64,000 nt of DNA, from the NCBI GenBank assembly GCA_003241785.1, contig QFPW01000001.1, positions 248,001 through 312,000 of the forward strand, written 5' to 3'. The position numbers and the translations under genes are program-made. Below, in pieces: positions 1 to 7,830 of the stretch. The notes under the pieces were generated by a model. That model was not told where the DNA came from. It did not search any database and saw only the letters and a program-made list of their open reading frames with translations. Every line of letters starts with the position of its first letter. The first letter of the stretch is position 1. This stretch comes from Rhodovulum sulfidophilum. Lineage in GTDB: Bacteria > Pseudomonadota > Alphaproteobacteria > Rhodobacterales > Rhodobacteraceae.

Positions 1-1006
1 CGTCGGCGCGGGCGGCGTGGGTGATCCAGGTCTTGTTGCCGGTCACGACCCAGTCGTCGCCCTGCTTCACCGCGCGGGTGCGGAGCGAGCCGAGGTCGGA
101 GCCGGTGTTGGGCTCGGTGAAGACCGCCGTGGGCAGGATCTCCGCGCTCGCGATCTTCGGGAGCCATTCCGCCTTCTGCTCCTCGGTGCCGCCGCCGAGG
201 ATCAGCTCGGCCGCGATCTCCGACCGCGTGCCGAGCGAGCCGACGCCGATATAGCCGCGGCTGAGCTCCTCGGAGACCACGCACATCGCGGTCTTCGACA
301 TGCCGGCCCCGCCATATTCCTCGGGGATCGTCAGGCCGAAGACGCCGAGCTCGCCCATCTCCTCGATGATCTCGATCGGAATGAGCTCGTCCCTGAGGTG
401 CCATTCATGCGCGAAGGGCACGACCTTGTCCTCGGCGAAGCGGCGGAAATGGTCGCGGACCATCTCGTATTCGTCGTCGAGCCCGGTGGCGCCGAAGGTC
501 GCCGCGCCCCGCCCGTCCATCATGAGCTGGACGAGCCGCGCGCGCGCCGCGTCGGTGTTGCCGCGCCGCGCGAGCCGCGTCACCGCCTCGGTGGCGAGCG
601 GTGCCGCGTCGGCGTCGGAGACGCCGAGGTCGTAGATCCGGGCGACCTCGCCCTGCGACATCGGGATGCCGCCCTTGAGCTGGCTAAGGTATTCGCCGAA
701 GGCGATCTGCAGGATCAGGCTCTCGATCTCGCCCAGGGTCCCGGCCGCCTCCAGCCGGTCGGCCCAGCCCAGCATCTGGCGCAGGCTCTCGACATAGGTG
801 GCGATCCAGGACAGGCCGTGCGCGGCGAACTGGTCGGCCTCGAGCGCCTTGTTCGAGATCTTGCCCCCGGTCGAGACCCGCGCGGAGAGCGCGGCGCGGC
901 CCGCCGCGAGCACCGTCTCCGCCGCGGCGACGGCCTCGGCGCAATCCGCGCGCAGGCTCGGCAGGAGGACATCTTCGGCTTCGACGGCGCGGGCGGCTTG
1001 GTTCAT
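1..1006 (-). CDS. mcd: Methylsuccinyl-CoA dehydrogenase (acyl-CoA dehydrogenase family), 3' end cut by the window edge
   Basis: FAD-dependent oxidation of (2S)-methylsuccinyl-CoA to mesaconyl-CoA in the ethylmalonyl-CoA pathway of acetyl-CoA assimilation. About 335 residues are visible. The first ~170 form a helical extension with a segment reading 'FGEYLSQLKGGIPMSQGE', then an acyl-CoA dehydrogenase core begins, including a 'FTEPNTGSDLGSL' flavin/substrate loop near residue 295. As I know the family, the long N-terminal extension separates Mcd from ordinary short-chain acyl-CoA dehydrogenases. The catalytic base and C-terminal domain lie beyond the left edge. The ATG ending at 1006 follows AGAG. 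mcl1, another gene of the same pathway, lies at 29594. A different long-form acyl-CoA dehydrogenase is possible but less likely. Confidence 0.85.
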   Translation of the reverse strand, partial: MNQAARAVEAEDVLLPSLRADCAEAVAAAETVLAAGRAALSARVSTGGKISNKALEADQFAAHGLSWIATYVESLRQMLGWADRLEAAGTLGEIESLILQIAFGEYLSQLKGGIPMSQGEVARIYDLGVSDADAAPLATEAVTRLARRGNTDAARARLVQLMMDGRGAATFGATGLDDEYEMVRDHFRRFAEDKVVPFAHEWHLRDELIPIEIIEEMGELGVFGLTIPEEYGGAGMSKTAMCVVSEELSRGYIGVGSLGTRSEIAAELILGGGTEEQKAEWLPKIASAEILPTAVFTEPNTGSDLGSLRTRAVKQGDDWVVTGNKTWITHAARAD

Positions 1007-1229
1007 CTCTCGGGCTTCCTCTAGCGTCGGTGCTCTCGCATCCCCGGGCGGTTGCCGCGGCGCGGAATCTGTTTCGCAGTCGCGCGCACCCTAGACAGAA
1101 CCGCGCCCGCTCGTCAATTGGCACGAAATATTACTACGTAGGTCTACGCCGTCAGGGAATTTTATTAGCATTGCACGGAGCGTGCCCGCTTGCGAAACCG
1201 GGGCGCGGAGAGCCCGCCGGAGACAGGAA

Positions 1230-2000
1230 TTGGACGCCTTCCTCGCGACATACGGAACAGCGGGCCTCGTCTGCGCCATGTTGGGAATGGGAATCGGCGG
1301 CTTCGCGAAGGGCGTCGTCGGCTTCGCGCTGCCGCTCGTCGCGCTCAGCGTGATGGCCTCGCTGCTGCCCGGCAAGACCGCCGTCGCGCTCCTGATCCTG
1401 CCGATCCTGGCCTCGAACCTGCTCCAGGCGCTGCGCAACGGCCTCGGCGAGGCCTGGGACAGCCTGCGCCGGTTCTGGCGGCTCAATCTCGTCTTCGCGC
1501 TCTGCATCGTCGCGGCGGCGCAGCTCGTCACCGTGATGTCGGACGCGATGCTCTACGCGGTCATCGGCGGCGCGATCACCGCCGCCGGGCTGTCCCAGCT
1601 TCTCGGCTGGCGCCCGAGCTTCCCGCGGCGGCACGCGCTTCTCGCCGAATGCGTGGCCGGCGCCGCCTCCGGCGTGCTCGGCGGCATCGCCGGCATCTGG
1701 GGGCCACCGCTCATCATGTACCTGCTCGCGATCGAGGCGCCGAAGGTCGAGATGATCCGGGCGCAGAGCATCACCTTCTTCCTCGGCGCGCTGCTGCTTC
1801 TCGTCGCGCATACCCATTCGGGGCTGCTGAACGCCATGACGCTGCCGGTCTCGGCGGCGATGATCGCGCCTGCCCTGGCCGGAATGTACGCGGGCTACGG
1901 CGTGCAGGACCGGCTCGACCAGGACCTGTTCCGCAAGGTCACGCTGGTCGTGCTGGTGCTGTCGGGCCTCAACCTGCTGCGGCGGGCCGCCGGGCTTTGA
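1230..2000 (+). CDS. TauE/SafE-family membrane permease (putative sulfite/organosulfur exporter)
   Basis: Integral membrane protein of about 256 residues with roughly eight hydrophobic segments. It shows the two glycine-rich repeats typical of TauE/SafE proteins: 'GIGGFAKGVVGFALP' near the N terminus and 'GGIAGIWGPPLIMYLL' in the second half. Family members move small anions such as sulfite, sulfoacetate or other carboxylates/sulfonates; the substrate here cannot be read from sequence. I chose the TTG at 1230 because GGAGACAGGA lies just upstream; an in-frame GTG at 1182 would add 16 hydrophilic residues. It diverges from mcd across an AT-richer gap (1007-1229) that must hold both promoters, and converges on pckA. 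Confidence 0.85.
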   Translation: MDAFLATYGTAGLVCAMLGMGIGGFAKGVVGFALPLVALSVMASLLPGKTAVALLILPILASNLLQALRNGLGEAWDSLRRFWRLNLVFALCIVAAAQLVTVMSDAMLYAVIGGAITAAGLSQLLGWRPSFPRRHALLAECVAGAASGVLGGIAGIWGPPLIMYLLAIEAPKVEMIRAQSITFFLGALLLLVAHTHSGLLNAMTLPVSAAMIAPALAGMYAGYGVQDRLDQDLFRKVTLVVLVLSGLNLLRRAAGL

Positions 2001-2014
2001 CCCGGGAAGTAAAG

Positions 2015-2047
2015 GGACCGGCCACGATTTCCCCGCGTGGCCGGTCC
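2015..2047. terminator. Bidirectional hairpin terminator between tauE-like gene and pckA
   Basis: Perfect 12-bp stem (GGACCGGCCACG at 2015-2026 with its complement at 2036-2047) and a 9-nt loop. On the minus strand the stem is followed by CTTTACTTC, so it is best suited to ending pckA transcription; it can also serve the convergent exporter gene. Confidence 0.7.
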
Positions 2048-2053
2048 GGGACG

Positions 2054-3664
2054 TCACATCGCGGCGGCGAGGACGTCGTCTTCGACATGCGCGGCGTACT
2101 GGCCGAAGTTCGACGAGAACATCTCGATGAGCTTCTTCGCCTGCGCGTCGTAGGCTTCCGGATCGGCCCAGGTGCCGCGCGGATCGAGCAGGCCCGCGTC
2201 GACGCCCGCGACCGCGACCGGGACCTCGAAGCCGAAGTTCGGGTCGAGCCGGAATTCGCCCGCGTTCAGCGTGCCGTTCAGCGCGGCGGTCAGGAGCGCG
2301 CGGGTCGCGGCGATCGGCATCCGCTTGCCGGTGCCATAGGCGCCGCCGGTCCAGCCGGTGTTGACGAGCCAGCAGGAGGCGCCCGCCTCGGCGATGCGAT
2401 CGCGCAGCAGCGCGCCGTATTCCTCGGGCCGCCGCGGCATGAAGGGCGCGCCGAAGCAGGTCGAGAAGGTCGGCTGCGGTTCGGTCACGCCGCGCTCGGT
2501 CCCCGCGACCTTCGAGGTGAAGCCCGACAGGAAGTGATACATGGCCTGCGCCGGGGTCAGCCGGGCGATGGGGGGGAGAACGCCGAAGGCGTCGCAGGTC
2601 AGCATGATGATGTTGCGCGGCTGACCGCCGAGCGAGGTCGCGCTGGCGTTCGAGATCGCGTCGAGCGGATAGGCGCAGCGGGTGTTCGCCGTCAGGCTGT
2701 CGTCGTTGAAGTCGAGCGCCCGGGTGCGCGGATCATAGACCATGTTCTCGACGATGGTCCCGAAGCGCGTCGTGGTGGCGAAGATCTCCGGCTCGGCCTC
2801 GGCCGAGAGGTTGATCGTCTTGGCGTAGCAGCCGCCCTCGAAGTTGAACGTGCCGCGGTCCGACCAGCCGTGCTCGTCGTCGCCGATCAGCACGCGGTTC
2901 GGATCCGCCGAAAGCGTGGTCTTGCCGGTGCCCGACAGGCCGAAGAAGACCGCGACGTCCTGATCGTCGTCCCGGGCGTGGTTGGCCGAGCAGTGCATCG
3001 GCATCACGCCCTTCTCGGGCAGCAGGTAGTTGAGGATCGAGAACACCGACTTCTTGTTCTCGCCCGCGTAGGCGGTGCCGCCGATCAGCACCAGCCGCTG
3101 CTCGAAGGAGATCGCGATCACCGTGTCGGTGCGGCAGCCGTGCTTGGCGGGGTCGGCCTTGAAGGACGGGCAGTTGAGGATGGTGAACTCGGGCAGGAAG
3201 CTCGCGAGCTCCTCGAATTCCGGCCGGCGCAGCAGGTGCCGGATGAAGAGGCCGTGCCAGGCGAGCTCGGTGATGACGCGGACGTTGAGCCGGAACTCCG
3301 GATCGGCGCCGGCGTAGAGGTCCTGGACGAAGAGCTCGCCGCCCTCGATATGCGCCTTCATGTCGGCTTTCAGCGCCTCGAAGGACTCCATCGCCATCGG
3401 GGTGTTGTTTTCCCACCAGATCGAGCGCTCGACGGAAGGCTCGCGCACGACGAACTTGTCCTTGGGCGATCGTCCCGTGTGCTTGCCGGTGCTCACGAGC
3501 AGGGCGCCGCCGTTTCCGAGCTGGCCTTCGCCGCGGGTGATCGCCTGCTCGACCAGCGCCGGCTCGAGCAGGTTGTAATGAACACGGGCGGCGCCGGGAA
3601 AGCCGGTCTCCTCGAGTGTCACGAATTGTCCGAGCTTAGCCGTCTTGTTGAACGCCATCGTCAT
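2054..3664 (-). CDS. pckA: Phosphoenolpyruvate carboxykinase (ATP)
   Basis: Converts oxaloacetate plus ATP to phosphoenolpyruvate, ADP and CO2, the entry step of gluconeogenesis. The 536 residues match the usual length of ATP-type PEPCK. Visible motifs are the substrate loop 'GRSPKDKF' (64-71), the P-loop 'GLSGTGKTTLSAD' (242-254), the metal-binding 'IGDDEHGW' (260-267) and 'FEGGCYAK' (275-282). The start at 3664 lies about 10 nt after a GGGG tract; an ATG two codons inside is possible. It is divergent from hprK and the PTS genes, an arrangement known in alphaproteobacteria, but without the chvI-chvG pair that I remember between them in relatives. Confidence 0.97.
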   Translation of the reverse strand: MTMAFNKTAKLGQFVTLEETGFPGAARVHYNLLEPALVEQAITRGEGQLGNGGALLVSTGKHTGRSPKDKFVVREPSVERSIWWENNTPMAMESFEALKADMKAHIEGGELFVQDLYAGADPEFRLNVRVITELAWHGLFIRHLLRRPEFEELASFLPEFTILNCPSFKADPAKHGCRTDTVIAISFEQRLVLIGGTAYAGENKKSVFSILNYLLPEKGVMPMHCSANHARDDDQDVAVFFGLSGTGKTTLSADPNRVLIGDDEHGWSDRGTFNFEGGCYAKTINLSAEAEPEIFATTTRFGTIVENMVYDPRTRALDFNDDSLTANTRCAYPLDAISNASATSLGGQPRNIIMLTCDAFGVLPPIARLTPAQAMYHFLSGFTSKVAGTERGVTEPQPTFSTCFGAPFMPRRPEEYGALLRDRIAEAGASCWLVNTGWTGGAYGTGKRMPIAATRALLTAALNGTLNAGEFRLDPNFGFEVPVAVAGVDAGLLDPRGTWADPEAYDAQAKKLIEMFSSNFGQYAAHVEDDVLAAAM

Positions 3665-3921
3665 TACCAGTTAAATCCCCCAAGGTTAAAGCTTCCCCGC
3701 GCGCTCCCAAGCGGGGCGCGTCAGTCGCTCCTGCACGATTTCCTCCGGCCGGTCGTTTCGCAAACGCAACAACCGACCTCAAACGAGGTATAGCACGAAA
3801 GGCGGAGGAACGGTCGGACCCTCATGGTGAAAAAGCCATATGAACGTCATAAATTCGCGTGCGGTGTGTTTTTCCGTGTTGGCATCGACGTTCGGTTGCG
3901 TTCGCTTTCGCGGAAACAAAC

Positions 3922-4389
3922 ATGCTGCACCGCCGCAGCGCCCGGGAGCGGGTCTTGAGTCGGGCCGCGGAGATCGTCCACGCCTCGGCGGTGGCCATCG
4001 GCGCGCGCGCGGTGCTGATCCGGGGCGCGTCGGGGTCCGGCAAGTCCGGCCTCGCGCTGCGCCTGATCGCGCTGGGGGCGGAACTGGTTTCCGATGACCG
4101 GGTGACGCTCGCCCGCCGCCACGGCGTGATCGTGGCGGGGGCGCCCGCGCCGATCCGGGGGCTGATCGAGGCGCGCGGCGTCGGCCTGCTGCGCGCGGAA
4201 CGGCTCCGGGAGGAGGCGGAGGTCGCGCTCGTCGTCGATCTCGACTTCGCGCCCGCGGCGCGAATGCCACAACTTCGTGTAATCGACCTGCTCGGAGTGG
4301 AGGTGGAGTTGATATTCGGGCGCGGCGTGCCCAATCTTGACGCAGTGTTGGTGTTTATCATGCAGAACGGCCGATACGCCGGGAACTGA
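3922..4389 (+). CDS. hprK: HPr kinase/phosphorylase, short alphaproteobacterial form
   Basis: Phosphorylates and dephosphorylates a regulatory serine of HPr, linking carbon status to the nitrogen-type PTS. The protein has 155 residues and consists only of the C-terminal catalytic domain of the longer Firmicute enzyme, as is usual in alphaproteobacteria. It shows a P-loop 'GASGSGKSGLAL' (35-46), 'LVSDDRV' (about 55-61) and the signature 'APIRGLIEARGVGL' (about 76-89). The ATG at 3922 fits the family N terminus; an upstream in-frame ATG at 3859 would add 21 unrelated residues. It is the first gene of hprK-rapZ-EIIA-HPr, and its presumed substrate HPr is encoded at 5765. Confidence 0.92.
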   Translation: MLHRRSARERVLSRAAEIVHASAVAIGARAVLIRGASGSGKSGLALRLIALGAELVSDDRVTLARRHGVIVAGAPAPIRGLIEARGVGLLRAERLREEAEVALVVDLDFAPAARMPQLRVIDLLGVEVELIFGRGVPNLDAVLVFIMQNGRYAGN

Positions 4390-4395
4390 CGGACC

Positions 4396-5358
4396 ATGCG
4401 GGTCCTCGACCGGGCGATCTTCGAGAGCGGGCACACCGTGAACGATCAACAGACTGTTTCCGCGGGGCAGCATATCCTGATCGTTACTGGCCCGGCGGGC
4501 GCGGGGCGGACAACGGCGATCCGGGCGCTCGAGGACCTCGGCTTCGAGGCGATCGACAATCTGCCGCTGTCCTTCTTCCCGCGGCTGTTCGCCGGGCCGC
4601 CGCTCGCGCATCCGGTGGTGGTCGGGCTCGATGCCCGCAACCGGGAATTCGGCGTCGACCGGCTCCTCGCCGCGCTCGCCGAGGTGGCGCAGCTCGCCGG
4701 CCGGCCGCCGGTGCTCGTCTATCTCGACTGCGACACGGATACGCTGATTCGCCGCTACAGCGAGACCCGCAGGCGGCATCCGCTCAGCCCGCGGGAGACG
4801 CCGGACGCCGGGATCGCGCGCGAGCGCGCCCTGCTCGCGCCGCTCCGGGAGCGGGCGGATCTGTTGATCGACACGGGCCTGATGACGCCGAACGACCTGA
4901 GAGCCGAGATGGCGCGGCTCTTCACCCCCGGCGACGGGCAGGGCGGCCTCGCCATCGAACTCCAGTCCTTCTCGTACAAGAGAGGGGCGCCCAGGGGGGC
5001 GGACATGATCATAGATGTGCGGTTCCTGCGGAACCCGCATTGGGATGTCGGGTTGCGTCCGAAGAACGGACGTGATCCGGAAGTCGCCGAGTTCGTGACC
5101 GGAGATCCGCGATTCGCGCCGTTCTACGCGCGGCTGGTGGAGCTTCTGCGCTTTCTGCTGCCCGCCTACCGGGCGGAGGGGAAGAGCTACTTCGGCATCG
5201 GGCTCGGTTGCACGGGAGGCAAGCACCGCTCCGTCGCGGTCGTGGAGGCGTTGTCGAAAACGCTTGCGGAGGACGGATGGCAGGTGTCTATTCGACACAG
5301 GGATCTTGAGCGTGGGCCGAAGGGCGCGGCTTCGGATCTGGGGATGGGTGTAGCGTGA
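4396..5358 (+). CDS. rapZ: RapZ/YvcJ-family nucleotide-binding protein
   Basis: Family members bind nucleotides and, in enterobacteria, act as an RNase adaptor controlling amino-sugar synthesis; the alphaproteobacterial role is less clear. The protein has 320 residues. The P-loop reads 'GPAGAGRTT' (32-40), with Arg where the classical Walker A lysine stands; I recall this as common in alphaproteobacterial members. 'ALEDLGFEAIDNLP' follows, and the C-terminal domain carries 'GCTGGKHRSVA' near residue 270. It begins 6 nt after hprK. A GTG start at 4438 would remove 14 residues. Its stop overlaps the EIIA GTG start (GTGA), implying translational coupling in the PTS string. Confidence 0.92.
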   Translation: MRVLDRAIFESGHTVNDQQTVSAGQHILIVTGPAGAGRTTAIRALEDLGFEAIDNLPLSFFPRLFAGPPLAHPVVVGLDARNREFGVDRLLAALAEVAQLAGRPPVLVYLDCDTDTLIRRYSETRRRHPLSPRETPDAGIARERALLAPLRERADLLIDTGLMTPNDLRAEMARLFTPGDGQGGLAIELQSFSYKRGAPRGADMIIDVRFLRNPHWDVGLRPKNGRDPEVAEFVTGDPRFAPFYARLVELLRFLLPAYRAEGKSYFGIGLGCTGGKHRSVAVVEALSKTLAEDGWQVSIRHRDLERGPKGAASDLGMGVA

Positions 5359-5768
5359 TCGGAATCGTTATTGTCGCCCATGGCGGGCTGGCTAGCGAAT
5401 ATCTGGCAGCCATGGAACACGTCGTAGGCAAGCATCCAGGCACCGTTGCGGTGGCGATCGGTCCGGATGACGACTGTACGAGCAAACAGGCGGAGATCGA
5501 GGCGGCCGCCGCCTCGGTCGACGAAGGCCAAGGAGTGGTCGTGGTAACCGACATGTTCGGCAGCACGCCTTCCAACCTGGCCGTGGGGGCCTGCAGGAAC
5601 CCCGGCCGCGCCGTGCTCTACGGCGCCAACCTTCCCCTCCTCGTCAAGCTTGCCAAGGCGCGCCGCATGGCGCTCGGCGACGCGGTCAACACGGCGCTCG
5701 CCGCCGGACGCAAGTATATCGACTGCATCGACACGCCCCGCCCCGAGGGGGCGTCCCTCGCATCGTGA
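5355..5768 (+). CDS. PTS EIIA component, mannose family (regulatory PTS)
   Basis: Phosphocarrier of 137 residues accepting phosphate from HPr. The N terminus 'MIGIVIVAHGGLA' places the phosphorylatable histidine at residue 9, and 'VVVTDMFGSTPSN' is the second conserved strand-loop of EIIA-Man. No EIIB, EIIC or EIID gene is nearby, so it is probably regulatory rather than part of a sugar transporter. This is the usual situation in alphaproteobacteria. The GTG start overlaps the rapZ stop, and its own stop overlaps the HPr start, again as GTGA, so four genes form one tightly coupled unit. Confidence 0.93.
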   Translation: MIGIVIVAHGGLASEYLAAMEHVVGKHPGTVAVAIGPDDDCTSKQAEIEAAAASVDEGQGVVVVTDMFGSTPSNLAVGACRNPGRAVLYGANLPLLVKLAKARRMALGDAVNTALAAGRKYIDCIDTPRPEGASLAS

Positions 5769-6055
5769 GCGCCGCCGCCGACGCCCCGATCCGGATGACC
5801 CTGGAGATCGTGAACGACAAGGGCCTGCACGCCCGCGCCTCGGCGAAGTTCGTCGAGACGGTCGAGCGCTACGACGCCGCCGCGCAGGTAAGCCGCGACG
5901 GGCTCGACGTCTCCGGGGATTCGATCATGGGGCTGATGATGCTCGCGGCGGCCAAGGGCACGCATATCGACGTCACCGTCGATGGCGCGGAGGCCGACGC
6001 GCTGGCCGGCGCGCTTCGCGATCTGGTCTCCGGGCGCTTCGGCGAATCGAGCTGA
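5765..6055 (+). CDS. ptsH: HPr phosphocarrier protein
   Basis: Small PTS phosphocarrier of 96 residues. The motif 'GLHARASAKFV' puts the EI-dependent phosphorylation histidine at residue 22, and 'SGDSIMGLMML' gives the regulatory serine (residue 53) that HprK would modify. The HprK gene in the same string supports that reading. The GTG start is coupled to the EIIA stop. EI (ptsP/ptsI) is not in this window. The next gene, a TetR regulator on the same strand, begins 64 nt later and may be a separate unit. Confidence 0.95.
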   Translation: MSAAADAPIRMTLEIVNDKGLHARASAKFVETVERYDAAAQVSRDGLDVSGDSIMGLMMLAAAKGTHIDVTVDGAEADALAGALRDLVSGRFGESS

Positions 6056-6119
6056 GCCCCGCGCCCGACGCGGCGGCGGCCCGTCTTGCTGGCATCGGGG
6101 CCAGCGGCTAGATCAGGCC

Positions 6120-6749
6120 ATGGCCGATCGCGACCCCGAAGAGCGCAAGTCCTATCATCACGGCAACCTGCGCCAGGCCCTGGTGGAGGCCGCGATCGCG
6201 CTGATCGAGGCCAAGGGGCCGCTCGGCTTCACCCTCGCCGAGGCCGCGCGCGCCGCCGGCGTCAGCGCCGCGGCGCCGTACCGACATTTTCGCAACAGGG
6301 AAGATCTGGTCGAGGAAGTGGCGCGGCAGGGCTTCGTGATCTTCGCCGACCGGCTCGAACGCGCCTTCGCCGACGGCCGGCCCTCGCCGCTCTCGGCCTT
6401 CTCCGCGACCGGCGACGCCTATCTCGCCTTCGCGCGCGGCCATCCCGGCTATTACATGGCGATGTTCGAGGCGGGGGCGGGCATTTCCGGCAATCCCGAA
6501 CTGGCGCACGCCGCCGGCCGGGCGATGGACGTGATGATCCGCGCCGCCTCGCTCCTGCTCGCGCAACTGCCTCCGGAGAAGCGGCCGCCGCCGACCATGG
6601 TCGCGAACCATGTCTGGGCGCTCAGCCATGGCGTGGTCGAGCTCTTCGCCCGGGGCGCTCCCGGCGCGCGGGCGCCCTACACGGCCGAGGAAATGCTCGA
6701 ATCCGGCACGGGGATCTACCTCCGGGGCCTCGGCGTCCTGCCCGGCTGA
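6120..6749 (+). CDS. TetR/AcrR-family transcriptional regulator with WHG-type C-terminal domain
   Basis: DNA-binding repressor of 209 residues. The N-terminal helix-turn-helix region contains 'YHHGNLRQALVEAA', 'FTLAEAARAAGVS' and 'APYRHFRNREDLVEEVA', typical of the TetR subgroup whose ligand domain carries a WHG motif (here near 'ANHVWALSHGVVELF'). The ligand is not identifiable. I chose the ATG at 6120; an open frame continues upstream across the HPr end but is not family-like. A 25-bp AT-rich palindrome lies 56 bp after its stop, in front of the DUF2852 gene, and is the obvious candidate operator. Confidence 0.9.
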   Translation: MADRDPEERKSYHHGNLRQALVEAAIALIEAKGPLGFTLAEAARAAGVSAAAPYRHFRNREDLVEEVARQGFVIFADRLERAFADGRPSPLSAFSATGDAYLAFARGHPGYYMAMFEAGAGISGNPELAHAAGRAMDVMIRAASLLLAQLPPEKRPPPTMVANHVWALSHGVVELFARGAPGARAPYTAEEMLESGTGIYLRGLGVLPG

Positions 6750-6805
6750 CCGCCTCCAAAAAATCGCCGGGTGGTTCTTGACGCGCCGGGCCGCTCTTCC
6801 AATCT

Positions 6806-6830
6806 ATGTTAATGTTAATAACATTAACAT
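6806..6830. promoter_or_regulatory. 25-bp palindrome, probable TetR-family operator
   Basis: Perfect inverted repeat with 12-nt arms (ATGTTAATGTTA and its complement) around one central A. It is strikingly AT-rich in a GC-rich genome. A TTGACG hexamer at 6778-6783 lies at promoter-like distance, so a bound protein would cover the -10/start region. It sits between the TetR gene and the DUF2852 gene, 14 bp before the latter's start. Binding by the adjacent regulator is inferred. Confidence 0.75.
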
Positions 6831-6843
6831 GAAGGAGCGCCCG

Positions 6844-7215
6844 ATGAACACTCCCGCCGCCTGGTTGAGGCGGTCCCGCGACTGGCTCGACGACCGTGGC
6901 AGAGCGGCCTGGATCGCCGCGATGGTCATCGGGTTCGTCCTGTTCTGGCCGATCGGCCTCGCCCTCCTGTTCTACATCATCTGGAGCAAACGCATGCGCT
7001 GCACTTCCTGGGGCCGTCGGGCCCGCGACTTCCGGACCCGCGACTTCGGCAAGACCGGCAACACCGCCTTCGACTCGTACCGCGAGGAGACGCTGCGCCG
7101 GCTCGAGGAAGAGCGCGAGGCCTTCACCTCGTTCCTCGACCAGCTCCGCGCCGCCAAGGACAAGGCCGAGTTCGACCAGTTCATGGCCAGCCGCTCGCAG
7201 GTCCAGCCCGGCTGA
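6844..7215 (+). CDS. DUF2852-family small membrane protein
   Basis: Protein of 123 residues with one strong membrane segment (about residues 22-48, rich in Ile, Val, Leu, Phe and Trp) followed by a basic 'WSKRMRC' boundary and a charged helical tail with 'YREETLRRLEEEREAF', probably a coiled coil in the cytoplasm. This architecture matches DUF2852 proteins of alphaproteobacteria, whose function is unknown to me. GAAGGAG 6 nt before the ATG supports this start. The gene is directly downstream of a 25-bp palindrome and the TetR gene, so it is probably the regulator's target. Confidence 0.8.
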   Translation: MNTPAAWLRRSRDWLDDRGRAAWIAAMVIGFVLFWPIGLALLFYIIWSKRMRCTSWGRRARDFRTRDFGKTGNTAFDSYREETLRRLEEEREAFTSFLDQLRAAKDKAEFDQFMASRSQVQPG

Positions 7216-7230
7216 TCCCGAGCCCTGCTC

Positions 7231-7268
7231 CCGCCGCGTCCCTTCGATGGGGCGCGGCGGTTCATTTT
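7231..7268. terminator. Intrinsic terminator shared by two convergent genes
   Basis: A 12-bp stem (CCGCCGCGTCCC with its partner at 7249-7260, one G-U pair), 6-nt loop TTCGAT, then TTCATTTT on the plus strand. It ends the DUF2852 transcript and overlaps the stop of the opposing cytochrome b561 gene. Confidence 0.8.
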
Positions 7269-7822
7269 CCGAAGGTCATCCGCGCGAGGATCCCGTCGCG
7301 CGCATGGCCGAGCGCGCCCGCGACATGCGCGCCGAGCGCGAGCCCGAGAAGAACCGCGCCGAGAAGATGCGCGGTTCCGGCCAGGCCGGCGATCCGCGCG
7401 TCGCCCGGCACCCAGGGGTCGGGCAGCGCGAACCAGCCGAAGACCATGTTGGGAATCCCGAGCACGTCCTGGACCGGCGCCGCCGAGGCGGAGATCCAGC
7501 CCGAGACCGGCATCCAGAGCATGAGCGCGTAGAACAGCGCCTGGACACCCTCCGCGAGACGCCGCCGCCAGCGCGGCAGCGCGCCGAGGCCGGGCCTCGG
7601 GCCGCCGATCCACCACCAGGCGATGCGGATCAGCGCGAGCGCGAAGAGCACGAAGCCCCAGCTCTTGTGCGTCTGGTAAAGCGCGAACTGGCGCAGCGGG
7701 TCGGCGACGCCATAGACCATCGCCACGCCGAGCCCGATCTGGAACAGGATGAGCCCCGCCATGCTCCAGTGCAGCGCCCGGGCCACCCAGCCCCAGCTCG
7801 CCCCGCTGTTGCGCGCCCGCAT
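7262..7822 (-). CDS. Cytochrome b561 family (di-heme membrane electron carrier)
   Basis: Membrane protein of 186 residues with four hydrophobic helices. The heme-ligand histidines are visible at positions 18 (ALHW), 52 (QTHKSWG), 152 (TAHLLG) and 166 (GAHVAG), the pattern of bacterial CybB-type b561 proteins. These move electrons between quinol and periplasmic or superoxide acceptors. It lies 8 nt downstream of a yceI gene on the same strand. A cytochrome b561-YceI pairing is frequent in proteobacteria and suggests a shared role with isoprenoid or quinone-like ligands. It would be co-transcribed with yceI. Confidence 0.93.
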   Translation of the reverse strand: MRARNSGASWGWVARALHWSMAGLILFQIGLGVAMVYGVADPLRQFALYQTHKSWGFVLFALALIRIAWWWIGGPRPGLGALPRWRRRLAEGVQALFYALMLWMPVSGWISASAAPVQDVLGIPNMVFGWFALPDPWVPGDARIAGLAGTAHLLGAVLLGLALGAHVAGALGHARDGILARMTFGK

Positions 7823-7830
7823 CGGGAGCC

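Noticed and set aside
4489..4515. Loss of the Walker A lysine in RapZ (GPAGAGRT) as inactivation
   Set aside because: I recall the Lys-to-Arg form as normal in alphaproteobacterial members, and the rest of the protein and its operon are intact.
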